From Gemmatimonadota bacterium (GTDB lineage Bacteria > Latescibacterota > UBA2968 > GCA-2709665), in assembly GCA_028874335.1 (NCBI GenBank), contig JAPPJY010000075.1, forward strand, positions 91,214-155,213: 64,000 bases of DNA, in the 5' to 3' direction. The position numbers and the translations under genes are program-made. Shown in pieces: positions 31,303-39,215 of this stretch. The notes under the pieces were generated by a model. The model saw only the letters and a program-made list of their open reading frames with translations. It was not told where the DNA came from and searched no databases. How positions within the stretch are numbered: position 1 is the stretch's first letter; every line of letters begins with the position of its first letter.

Positions 31303-32601
31303 ATGGTGCTGTCCAGGTACGTATTGAGAGAGCATGTCGTGCCGTTTGCATTCGGTTTCTCCGTGATCATGTTTCTCCTGGTCGTTGACCTCATCCTGCA
31401 GAAGATGGACCTGATACTTGGAAAGGGCATCGCACCGGGTGTCGTCCTGGAATTGTTCCTTTTGAATACCGCGTGGATGATCGCCCTGGCGGTCCCAATG
31501 GCAGTACTTGTCGCCACGCTGATGGCCTTCGGCCGGCTTAGCGCCGACGGCGAGATTTCGGCCATGCAGGCGCTGGGAATCGGCGTCTACCGCGTGATTC
31601 TGCCGGTATTCTTGATCGGTTCAACGCTTGCAATCGGGCTGGTTGCCTTCAATGACCGGGTACTGCCTGAATTCAACTATCGGGCGCGTTTGCTGATGGG
31701 AGACATTCAGCGAAAGCGCCCCACGGTGGCCCTGGAGGATCGGAGCGGGATCTTCATTCAGGATTTCGCGAATTACAGGATTCTGATCGGTGATATCGAC
31801 AGACGGACTTCGATTCTCAAGGATATTCTGATTTACAAGTACGAAGCGGGCGGGTATCCGGTATCCATTGCGGCCGAAACCGGCCGGGTTCGAATTGACA
31901 GCGAAAGTGACGAGGCGTTGGTGACGCTGGAGAACGGTGAATGGCATCGGGTGGACAGGGCCGACCCCGGCGTCTATATCAGAGCGCGTTTCAAGAGAAA
32001 AAACCTGCGCCTCGGCGAAGCCGGCCGGCAACTCATTCGCACGATGTCGCACTACCGCACGGACAGGGAGATGGGATTGGATGTGATGATGGAAAAGGTG
32101 AAAGGGTACCAGAGGGATGCGTCCGCATTGCAGGCCGAAGCTGCTGACAGCGCAGGCGCCGCTCTGGGGCGGCTGCTTTTTGGGCCCGGTACCGAACGCC
32201 GGCCCTTTGGAGTCGTCTCGGATCTGGCCATGAAATTGCGAACCGACGCCGCAATTGGACGTCACAAACTCCGGCAGGCGGATCGGTACCGGGTAGAGAT
32301 CCACAAAAAACTTTCGATTCCCGTTGCATGTATTGTCTTCGTTGTCATTGGCGCCCCGCTCGGGATCCGGGTACGGGGGAGCAGTCCGGCTGTCGGGGCA
32401 GGAATCAGCATCGGATTCTTTCTTCTCTGGTGGCTCTGTCTGATCAGCGGGGAGACGCTGGCCGATCGCGGGTATGTTTCGCCGTGGGTTGCCATGTGGA
32501 GCCCCAACTTTATTGTACTCGCCAGCGGTTCATGGCTCGTATTCGGAACGGTGCTCGGGTGGCGTTTCGGTCGGTTGAGGGAGAGCCCTTGCGCATCTTG
32601 A
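31303..32601 (+). CDS. lptF: LptF-like LPS-export permease (YjgP/YjgQ family)
   Basis: A 432-residue permease of the lipopolysaccharide-export ABC transporter LptB2FG. It has three helices before a periplasmic beta-jellyroll (about 145-270) and three after it. Typical segments: YVLREHVVPFAFGFSVIMFLLVVDLILQKMD at the N-terminus, MAVLVATLMAFGRLSADGEISAMQALG, and near the C-terminus HKKLSIPVACIVFVVIGAPLGIRV. The ATG at 31303 is preceded by GGAG. An extra helical insert with many charged residues (about 280-345) sits before the last helices. The end overlaps lptG by 13 bases. The lipopolysaccharide transport role implies a Gram-negative envelope. Confidence 0.86.
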   Translation: MVLSRYVLREHVVPFAFGFSVIMFLLVVDLILQKMDLILGKGIAPGVVLELFLLNTAWMIALAVPMAVLVATLMAFGRLSADGEISAMQALGIGVYRVILPVFLIGSTLAIGLVAFNDRVLPEFNYRARLLMGDIQRKRPTVALEDRSGIFIQDFANYRILIGDIDRRTSILKDILIYKYEAGGYPVSIAAETGRVRIDSESDEALVTLENGEWHRVDRADPGVYIRARFKRKNLRLGEAGRQLIRTMSHYRTDREMGLDVMMEKVKGYQRDASALQAEAADSAGAALGRLLFGPGTERRPFGVVSDLAMKLRTDAAIGRHKLRQADRYRVEIHKKLSIPVACIVFVVIGAPLGIRVRGSSPAVGAGISIGFFLLWWLCLISGETLADRGYVSPWVAMWSPNFIVLASGSWLVFGTVLGWRFGRLRESPCAS

Positions 32602-33659
32602 GTCGATACGTACAGAAACAGTTCCTCGTATATCTGGCTTTGTGTTTTTCAGGATTTCTGGCCGTTTTCGTCGTTGTGGACCTCGCCGGCAGGCTCAGCG
32701 GCTTTATAGACAGCGGCGTGAACAGCGGCACGATTCTCCTGTACTACGCGCTCTCCACTCCCTATATGGGCATCCTCATCTTGCCGATGGCGATGTTGCT
32801 GGCCAGCCTTTTCTGTTTTGGCAATCTCGCGCGCTTCGGCGAACTTGCCGCCATGAATTCCGCGGGCATCTCTCTCTACAGCATCGCCGCCCCCGTTCTG
32901 GGGGCCGCTCTTTTCGTGTGTACTGCATCGTTCTTTCTAACCGACCGGATCATGCCCGGGGCAAACCGGAAACGTGCGGCGATTGTTGAGGGCAAACGTC
33001 GGGCCGTCTTTACACCGATCGTGTCCCAGGTTGTCCTTCAGGACGTCGACGGACAGATTCTCTCCGTTGGCACCTATTTCCGCAATGAAGCCCGTGGGGA
33101 GCAGGTGACGCTGGACAGGTACGAGGGGATGCGCCTGGTCGAAAAGTTGCGTGCGGAGGAAATGCGGTGGCAGAGCGGGAGATGGACGTTTCTTCGTGGC
33201 GAAGTGAGAAGATTTTCAGAAGGCAGTGGAGAACGGGTAACCCGGTTCAGGTCAATGCCGGCACGCCATGTCACCCTCACACCCGATGATCTCAGCCGGG
33301 ACGTTCGTTCTGCGGATGAGCTGAGTTTTTCCGAACTCACCGCACTCATACAGCGGAAGCGGCGAATGGGCGATGACGTTGTTCGTGTACAGGTCGCGCG
33401 TTACATGCGCGTTTCGTTTCCATTCACCGGGTTTGTCATGGCGTTATTCGGTATTTCACTCTCGTCCCGTACCCAGCGCGCGGGCAAGCCTCTTCTTGTA
33501 GGAATCTGTCTGCTCATCTCGTTTGTCTATTATGGCTGCATTCAGGCAGGTCGGGTCATGGGATGGAACGGAATCCTGCCGCCATTTCCAAGTGCGTGGT
33601 CCGCCAATTTCCTGTTTTCGAGTCTGGGCGCGGTCCTTCTGATCCGGACCCGAAGGTAG
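32589..33659 (+). CDS. lptG: LptG-like LPS-export permease (TTG start)
   Basis: A 356-residue partner of LptF with the same arrangement: ILSRYVQKQFLVYLALCFSGFLAVFVVVDLAGRLSGF, MLLASLFCFGNLARFGELAAMNSAGIS, a periplasmic domain, then MRVSFPFTGFVMALFGISLSSRTQRAG and three helices. TTG at 32589 with GAGGGAG upstream is chosen. It lies inside the last codons of lptF and no in-frame ATG exists near the conserved start. The frame opening at 32328 is internal to lptF and ignored. Confidence 0.86.
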   Translation: MRILSRYVQKQFLVYLALCFSGFLAVFVVVDLAGRLSGFIDSGVNSGTILLYYALSTPYMGILILPMAMLLASLFCFGNLARFGELAAMNSAGISLYSIAAPVLGAALFVCTASFFLTDRIMPGANRKRAAIVEGKRRAVFTPIVSQVVLQDVDGQILSVGTYFRNEARGEQVTLDRYEGMRLVEKLRAEEMRWQSGRWTFLRGEVRRFSEGSGERVTRFRSMPARHVTLTPDDLSRDVRSADELSFSELTALIQRKRRMGDDVVRVQVARYMRVSFPFTGFVMALFGISLSSRTQRAGKPLLVGICLLISFVYYGCIQAGRVMGWNGILPPFPSAWSANFLFSSLGAVLLIRTRR

Positions 33660-33688
33660 ATGGCCGGGCGCCTGGCGCACGAAAAGAA

Positions 33689-33715
33689 AAAGGACGCAGT
33701 GTCCATGCGTCCTTT
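33689..33715 (+). terminator. Terminator after lptG
   Basis: Perfect 10-base stem AAAGGACGCA / TGCGTCCTTT with a 7-base loop, 30 bases after the lptG stop. The run of T is short, but A residues precede the stem, so it may work in both directions. Confidence 0.7.
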
Positions 33716-33932
33716 AGAAGCTGTTTTAAAATTACCGGTGAGTTCCCGAGCACGAGCGAAAAAGCGGCGGTTATGAGGCGCGAGGGGCGCGCAGCGCCGA
33801 CGGGAAAACCCTCCCATATTTTAATGTATCGTGGCTGCGCGCCCCTCGCCACTCTTGGGTGGGTTTGACCAACGCCGACCGGCGCTTTTACAGCCGTGCG
33901 AAGACCGCTGGGAATTTTAAGACAGCTTCTTA
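33714..33932. repeat. MITE-like element, copy 1 (terminal inverted repeats)
   Basis: About 219 bases bounded by inverted repeats: AAGCTGTTTTAAAATT (33718-33733) and its near-exact complement at 33913-33928 (15 of 16). Inside is a perfect 16-base inverted pair, GCGAGGGGCGCGCAGC (33780-33795) with its complement at 33834-33849, and a small CGCCGACCGGCG hairpin. A related copy lies at 46184-46372 and an end fragment at 36768-36795. It encodes no protein. The open frames seen across it are accidental. Confidence 0.82.
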
Positions 33933-33955
33933 GGGATTCACACTGGCGCAAAGCC

Positions 33956-34930
33956 CTAGAAACGCGTAAGACGATGCCTCTGGTTCTCTTGATTGTGGAT
34001 GAATTTTCGCGGATTCATCGGGTGTTCCTTGTCCCCGTTCCTCTTCGTCACGGAATAATGCAGATGGGGCGCCGTCGCACGCCCGGATCTTCCCATTCTG
34101 CCAACCACCTGCCCGCGTTTCACGACTTGACCCACGCCAAGCGACGGTTTCTTCAAGAGATGGGCGTACAGCGTCCGGTAGTCCATGCCGTGGTCGATGG
34201 AAATGTACCAGCCGAGATACCTGTCTTTGCCGACGGACTCCACCCTGCCGTTGGCCGTGGCCAGAATTTTCGTGCCGGACTGACCGGCAATGTCGATGCC
34301 TTTATGGAACTGCCTGGCGCCGGTAAAGGGATTGGTCCGATAGCCGAATCCCGAGGAAATCCAGCATCCGGTCTCCGGAGGTACCGGAAGAATGGAAGGG
34401 GTATGCAGGCGCGCGATCTCGTTCTGATTGAGGATTGAGCGGATATGCTCGAAACTGGCTTCGAGAAAACGGGCTTCTCGCAAGAGTTGGTCCACATCGG
34501 TATTTGCCCTCGTCAACCTCTCGCCGATGTCTCCGGTTACCCGGCCTTCCCACTCCGGCGCGCTCGTGCCGTATCCGCCCACACCCATCTTCCGCACCTC
34601 GTCGCCCGGTTCGGACAGATTGACCCAGTTGCGGAACATGCGGTCCATATCGGTAAGGTCGTTTACGTCGTTCCGCAATCCTTCCACCTTCTGCTGCAGC
34701 CGGCTGACTTGTTTCCTGAGCACGGAATTCTCGGACGTCAACGCCAGAAGATTCGCCTCCTGATGTCGGTTTACGAAATAGCCCAATGCATAGAAGACGA
34801 CGGCGACGGCAAGACACCCAAACAGCAACCCGGCCCCAAGCCCCCAAACGGTGGGGCGAGAGGCCCTGACCTGGCGCATCTGATCTCTATTGTGGGGTAT
34901 GACCATCAGCGTCAGTTTTCTCTTCCACAT
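33956..34930 (-). CDS. M23-family murein endopeptidase with coiled coil
   Basis: A 324-residue membrane-anchored peptidoglycan hydrolase. It has a basic cytoplasmic start, one transmembrane helix (about 28-50), a coiled-coil stretch (about 58-92, ENSVLRKQVSRLQQKVEGLRNDV) and a C-terminal LytM/M23 domain. The domain contains the zinc motif HxxxD in QFHKGIDIAG, an IDHGMDYRTLYAHL segment, and HLHY in TAPHLHYSV. This is the FtsEX-associated/EnvC-like or MepM-like pattern. It stands alone here with its own promoter and a MITE-like element on its 3' side. Confidence 0.93.
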   Translation of the reverse strand: MWKRKLTLMVIPHNRDQMRQVRASRPTVWGLGAGLLFGCLAVAVVFYALGYFVNRHQEANLLALTSENSVLRKQVSRLQQKVEGLRNDVNDLTDMDRMFRNWVNLSEPGDEVRKMGVGGYGTSAPEWEGRVTGDIGERLTRANTDVDQLLREARFLEASFEHIRSILNQNEIARLHTPSILPVPPETGCWISSGFGYRTNPFTGARQFHKGIDIAGQSGTKILATANGRVESVGKDRYLGWYISIDHGMDYRTLYAHLLKKPSLGVGQVVKRGQVVGRMGRSGRATAPHLHYSVTKRNGDKEHPMNPRKFIHNQENQRHRLTRF

Positions 34931-35003
34931 AGACGGCGCCTTTCCTGATCGGTAATTACCATTAAAGGACAGTTTGCGTTTTAACTTTAGCCTGGCAGTC
35001 TGA

Positions 35004-35033
35004 ATATTAAGAACTTTTGCCGGTTTGTGTCAA
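35004..35033 (-). promoter_or_regulatory. Promoter of the M23 peptidase gene
   Basis: On the minus strand TTGACA (35033-35028), 18-base spacer, TAATAT (35009-35004), giving a leader of roughly 70 bases to the start at 34930. The rest of the 339-base gap (34931-35269) holds nothing else I recognise. Confidence 0.7.
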
Positions 35034-35269
35034 GGCAAAATTCGACTGATCTGAATTGGACGGAGGCGATTCGCACCGTCGCCTGCGCGTGGAAATCCAG
35101 GATGCAGGTGAGGGTTTCCGGGCAAGTAACGCTATATTGCGTAACAGGGGTCTTGTCTCTTCCACACTGCCGGAAGGGATACGCGGGCATGCTGCGTTGA
35201 GTACAGAATTCGCCCGGCAACCTGGAAAAACCGCCGGCAGGAGAATCACAGCTGGAGGCGCAACTTTCG

Positions 35270-36619
35270 CTAAGCCGACTTGATGTGTTCGATCACCTCC
35301 GCCTTAAGTGCTTCTCTGAGCGTCGCGCGATCTGCGCAAAAGATACGTACGACCTTTGCCTGCGTCTCAAAGTTGCCGATCAAGTACTCCTTGAGCATCG
35401 AGACTTCCGGATCGTCGAACCGAAGAGGGTCGGCCTTGTCAAGGGGGATGTGGGATCCGAAGTAGACGTTCAGGTTGACCTCGGGGCTCTTCCCTAGCCG
35501 TGGGATATCGATCAGAATTTCGTCGCCGTTGAGTTTGAGCCCGGTTTTCGCGCCGAACGCCGCGCACATGTCGATTTCCAGTTGCCGCCGTTCGACCGGG
35601 TGGTAATATAACCTCTCGAGTTTGGTGGTCAGGCCCGTTTCCCTCTCATGAGGGAAGAAGATTCGAGCAACCTTGTGGAGTTTGCGGCGTTTCAGACGCC
35701 CGATCATGCTGCTTCGCCGGTCGATACCCAACCGATCCATCTCCAGTTCCAGGCGATGGATCAGGTCGGCTTCCGTGGCCCGGTTGAAGTCTCCTTCGCC
35801 GAGGCTGGTGTCCGGGTGATGAAGCAGATCCTGGACCCCGCGTTTGAACATCGCGTTGGCGGAACGAACGGCGTGGTGCCAGTAGACGTTGCGATACATC
35901 AGATAGCTCGTGAATATGAGCGCTTCCACCGCCGAGACGCCCTTGTAGGTGATCGCGGGCCGCTGTCCGGCCGGATCGAACGTGATCGAGCCCAACAAGC
36001 GGTCCCGATTGACGGATTCGCCAAAGGGCACCCCGCAGTAGCGCGCATCTCTCAGAAGGTAGTCGATCTTATCGGGGTCCAGCGTGCCGCTGAGAATATG
36101 TGCCAGGCGCAGGTCGGCATCGGGCACCGCCAAGCTGTTGTTGCGGTAGTCGATCACGTTGGCCACCCGAAGGGGGTCCGTCTCCGCCCTCCGCAGGGCG
36201 GCGTTGACTTCCGTGGAAGAATCCAGGATGATCTGCCGGCCGCGTTCCTCGTGGTCGGAAAAAAACATCTGCATTTCTTCGAATACGTGGCAAAACGGGT
36301 AGTGGCCGATGTCGTGGAGCAGGCTGGCCGCCAGCAGAACGCGTGCGTCTTCGATATTGATGTCCGGAGGCGGATCCGCCCGGACAAGCCGACGAAGAAA
36401 CTGTCCGGCGATATGGAAGACGCCCAGCGAGTGCTCGAACCGGGAATGGCGCGCCCCGGGATACACCAGGAGTACGTGGCCTAGCTGGGAGATGTCACGC
36501 AGGCGCTGGAATTCTTCGGCGTCAACCAGCGGGATCATGTATTCGGGAATATGGATATGTCCCCAGATGGGATCCCGGATGGCCTTACCTGAATCCAGAA
36601 AGCGGAGGTCGATCGACAT
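35270..36619 (-). CDS. HD-domain phosphohydrolase (dNTPase/SpoT-like superfamily)
   Basis: A 449-residue HD-superfamily protein. The metal-binding pattern is clear: RHSRFEHSLGVFHIAGQF, LLAASLLHDIGHYPFCHVFEEM, and the later LSGTLDPDKIDYLLRDARYCG aspartate. The family includes dGTP triphosphohydrolases and phosphohydrolases of unknown substrate, often annotated as HD domain-containing protein. The C-terminal part (from about 320) is helical and unassigned. The ATG at 36619 (MSIDLRFLD) fits the conserved start. The frame opens at 36667, so 16 extra residues cannot be excluded. The ribosome binding site is weak for either. Confidence 0.88.
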   Translation of the reverse strand: MSIDLRFLDSGKAIRDPIWGHIHIPEYMIPLVDAEEFQRLRDISQLGHVLLVYPGARHSRFEHSLGVFHIAGQFLRRLVRADPPPDINIEDARVLLAASLLHDIGHYPFCHVFEEMQMFFSDHEERGRQIILDSSTEVNAALRRAETDPLRVANVIDYRNNSLAVPDADLRLAHILSGTLDPDKIDYLLRDARYCGVPFGESVNRDRLLGSITFDPAGQRPAITYKGVSAVEALIFTSYLMYRNVYWHHAVRSANAMFKRGVQDLLHHPDTSLGEGDFNRATEADLIHRLELEMDRLGIDRRSSMIGRLKRRKLHKVARIFFPHERETGLTTKLERLYYHPVERRQLEIDMCAAFGAKTGLKLNGDEILIDIPRLGKSPEVNLNVYFGSHIPLDKADPLRFDDPEVSMLKEYLIGNFETQAKVVRIFCADRATLREALKAEVIEHIKSA

Positions 36620-36767
36620 CGAAAAACGCTCGACAGGTGAGGGCACGGTGGTACACCAATCGTGCACAAGGTACCCGAAAACGTGTGGGCCGTGCGGGTC
36701 TTGTTCTTTCTCGGGTCGTTCAGAATATCGGTATCGACATTGCTCAAGTCAAGCATCGCGCCGGAAT

Positions 36768-36795
36768 TCGAACACCGGTAATTTTAAAACAGTTG
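36768..36795. repeat. Fragment of the MITE-like element end
   Basis: The sequence ACCGGTAATTTTAAAACAG (about 36774-36792) is the reverse complement of the left end of the element at 33714. Only about 25 bases match and the rest of the element is absent. Confidence 0.55.
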
Positions 36796-36846
36796 TCACG
36801 CCCCGCATGGGGGCACCCATAGTGATGAAATTCGTTGCATCGCCAG

Positions 36847-37160
36847 GCTGACGCCCAACATTATGGTTTTGGGCCTCTTGTGGCAATTGATCTCAGCCAC
36901 TGATTTCGTATCTAGTTTTCAGTCGTCTCGTTTTTCGTCTTTTCGCCGTTTCGTTTTTCGTAGTCTCGTTTCCTCGCAGTTTATCGTGTTATTTTCTGAG
37001 TAGTTTTTAGTCGTTTCGTTTTTCGTCTTTTCGTTTTCCGGTTTATTCGCGTATATTCGCGTTATTCGTAGTTAAGTTTTCGGTCGTCTCGTTTTTCGTC
37101 TATTCGTCTTTTCGCCGTTTCGTTTTTCGTAGTCTCGTAGTCTCGTTTCTTCGCAGTTCG
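36847..37160 (+). repeat. Dispersed repeat copy B with a long TTCGT-rich low-complexity tail
   Basis: The first 61 bases match copy A at 14628 (50 of 61). The next 250 bases are low-complexity TTCGT/CTCGT/TTTTCG words. Two units of about 65-80 bases, 36914-36981 and 37076-37159, are near-identical direct duplicates (both contain CGTCTCGTTTTTCGTCT-like and GCCGTTTCGTTTTTCGTAG runs). The block fills most of the gap between the HD gene and endonuclease III and stops only a few bases before the endonuclease start. Confidence 0.8.
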
Positions 37161-37164
37161 GAAG

Positions 37165-37893
37165 ATGCCGATGTGTTCTATAGAGACGTGGTGGGAAAGC
37201 CCGCTGCCTCAGACACGCGGCGCCGTGATCGCTGAAATGTCCGGCGTACTCAACGGTTCATTCGATGGCGCCGCATGGGACCTTGAGCGCGCGCGCCCGG
37301 ATGGTCTCGACGCACTGATGCGGACGATCCTTTCCCAGAATACGAACGACGAAAACAGGGACAGGGCTTTTGATAGGATGCGAGCGCGGTTTCCGGAGTG
37401 GGGCGACGTGATGGCCGCGGACGAAGCACAGCTGAAGGACGCCATAAGGGTGGCGGGCCTGGCGAATTCAAAGGCCCCGAATATGCAGGCGTTCCTGCGT
37501 TGGCTGAAGAAAAAACGCGGGAACCTGAACCTGGATTTCCTGCGGGACCTGCCGACTCAGACCGCGGTATCCCTGTTGACCGAACATCGAGGCATCGGGA
37601 TCAAGACGGCCTACATCGTACTTGCTTTTGCGTTTGATCGCGACCTGTGCGCCGTGGATACCCATGTGTATCGCGTTCTTCGCCGGTTGGGCGTTGTCTC
37701 AGCGAAGTGCAGCCGCGAAAAGGCACACCTGGAACTCGCGCCTCTGATCCCGGAGGGGCAGGCCCGGTCTTTCCATATCAACATGGTTGAGTTCGGGAAG
37801 ACTGTCTGCACCGCCAGGAATCCGTCCTGCAGCGCGTGTCCCGTCTCCCGTCTGTGCCGGTACTATCACGAAATTCAGGGGGGAGACGTTTGA
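37165..37893 (+). CDS. nth: Endonuclease III-like DNA glycosylase/AP lyase
   Basis: A 242-residue base-excision-repair enzyme. The helix-hairpin-helix HRGIGIKTAYIVL carries the catalytic lysine, and the catalytic aspartate follows in CAVDTHVYRVLRRLG. The C-terminal CTARNPSCSACPVSRLC (C-X6-C-X2-C-X5-C) is the [4Fe-4S] loop. The LPGVGRKTA motif of E. coli Nth is changed to HRGIGIKTA, so it belongs to a side branch of the family. The start is uncertain: the ATG at 37165 lies right at the edge of the TTCGT repeat with a poor ribosome binding site, and the ATG at 37237 is possible. Confidence 0.88.
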   Translation: MPMCSIETWWESPLPQTRGAVIAEMSGVLNGSFDGAAWDLERARPDGLDALMRTILSQNTNDENRDRAFDRMRARFPEWGDVMAADEAQLKDAIRVAGLANSKAPNMQAFLRWLKKKRGNLNLDFLRDLPTQTAVSLLTEHRGIGIKTAYIVLAFAFDRDLCAVDTHVYRVLRRLGVVSAKCSREKAHLELAPLIPEGQARSFHINMVEFGKTVCTARNPSCSACPVSRLCRYYHEIQGGDV

Positions 37894-37928
37894 TCGCGGG
37901 AACCGTACCGAAACATCCATCGCGAAAG

Positions 37929-37948
37929 CGTTGCGCCGACGCGCAACG
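37929..37948. terminator. Hairpin between convergent genes
   Basis: Perfect 8-base stem CGTTGCGC / GCGCAACG with a 4-base loop, between the stop codons of nth and the lipoprotein gene. It lacks a T run, so termination is only suspected. Confidence 0.35.
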
Positions 37949-37959
37949 GCATACACCTG

Positions 37960-39036
37960 TTAATCTATTCTGATCCGCTGCAGATCGTAGGAATCGATAT
38001 TGTAGGGCTCGAAGGTATCGTCATCTCCAGGTGTGTACACCGCCAGGTACAGATACTCATCGTTGTTGTCGATGGCGATGCCTCGTTCCCTGAGGTTTCC
38101 TGCCGCAAGGAAGTAGCTTTTCTCCAGTTTGGTCTGCGTATCGAATTCAACTATAAAGACGCCTGCTTCATCGGCGTCGGTAGGTGCAACGAACAAACGG
38201 CGGCCGTCGCGGCTCAGCGCGAGCCCCAGTGCGGCCGATTTGATTTCGTATTTCCCCGTCAGGGTCAGGTCGTCGGCGCTGAATGCCCAGAGGTCCTTAA
38301 CATGGCTGCGGTCCTCCGGATCCGCCAGACCCAGATATAGATGCTCGTTGAGGGGGCCAATGACGAAATCGTTGATCCTGGCTGAGAAACTGAATCGGGT
38401 AGAGGTGGTCTCGGTGGAGGGGAACTGTCCTGAAGCGTCGTACTTCAGCACGTTGTTTCTGGCGGCAACAAACAGCTTTCGGTTCCCGTGGTTCATCTGA
38501 AGTGCGCCGGAGCGCACGTTCCCGCTCGTTTCGAGGTTGTCCACAATCGATACAGCGATAAGCAGCGGTTCATGCAGTGAGGAAACATAAACGATCGAGT
38601 CGGTTCCACAGACGATGTGGGAAATGTCATTGAGCGAATAAGGAACCGTCTTGGCAATGGCGAATGAATTCAGGTCGATTACCTTGAGGTTCGATTCGCC
38701 GTTCAAACCCACCACCAGACGGCGCTGGTCCGGCGTGATGTCGAGGTCAATAGGGTGGGAGCCAACCTGAATGCTCCCGTCTACGGCCATCTGTCTGCCA
38801 AGGTGGATACGGAGTATCCGGTTGTTTCCGTAATCGGCCAGATAGAGATATGGCTGGTTCGGATCCATGACCATATCGGAGATATTTACACCGAGTTTGA
38901 GGATTTCGAAATCTGCGATCTCGTAGAACTGCTCAGGCTCTTCGTCGTCAAGATAGAGGGAGCAGCCCGCCACAAAAAGGGTTGCCCACAGGACAAAAAA
39001 AATGAACCGGCCGCTTTTCTTTCCAATTCGGTGCAT
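37960..39036 (-). CDS. Beta-propeller lipoprotein
   Basis: A 358-residue lipoprotein. The signal sequence MHRIGKKSGRFIFFVLWATLFVAGC ends in a lipobox-like LFVAGC, so the mature protein should be anchored by a lipid on its cysteine. The rest consists of repeated strands with YLYLADYGNNRILRI, RRLVVGLNGESNLKVIDL, EHLYLGLADPEDRSHVKDL and RRLFVAPTDADEAGVFIVEF, typical of a YVTN/six- or seven-bladed beta-propeller. Ligand unknown. The ATG at 39036 is chosen. The reading frame continues upstream to 39228, but that part is an inverted-repeat element, not protein. Confidence 0.75.
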   Translation of the reverse strand: MHRIGKKSGRFIFFVLWATLFVAGCSLYLDDEEPEQFYEIADFEILKLGVNISDMVMDPNQPYLYLADYGNNRILRIHLGRQMAVDGSIQVGSHPIDLDITPDQRRLVVGLNGESNLKVIDLNSFAIAKTVPYSLNDISHIVCGTDSIVYVSSLHEPLLIAVSIVDNLETSGNVRSGALQMNHGNRKLFVAARNNVLKYDASGQFPSTETTSTRFSFSARINDFVIGPLNEHLYLGLADPEDRSHVKDLWAFSADDLTLTGKYEIKSAALGLALSRDGRRLFVAPTDADEAGVFIVEFDTQTKLEKSYFLAAGNLRERGIAIDNNDEYLYLAVYTPGDDDTFEPYNIDSYDLQRIRID

Positions 39037-39050
39037 GCCGGATCGCCTGA

Positions 39051-39215
39051 CAGTCGGTTGAAAAACGTCGCTCTGCAGGCGAGGCCGAGCCATTGTGGTC
39101 GAAGACAAGGCGCGCGACCGAGTCCCATCACTCGATTTGGCGAGGGAGTGCAACGCAGGTTTTCGACCGCAATGGCCGGCCGTAGCCCGGATGGGCTTCT
39201 TCAACGGGCTGCTAG
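39051..39215. repeat. Inverted-repeat element (REP/MITE-like) between the lipoprotein and beta-barrel genes
   Basis: About 165 bases bounded by CAGTCGGTTGAAAAA at 39051 and the complement of CAGCCCGTTGAAGAA at the other end (39197-39211), imperfect terminal inverted repeats. Elements with CAG-C-GTTGAA ends are common in intergenic DNA of many uncultivated bacteria, from my general knowledge. Its right end supplies the TAG stop of the beta-barrel gene. Confidence 0.7.
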
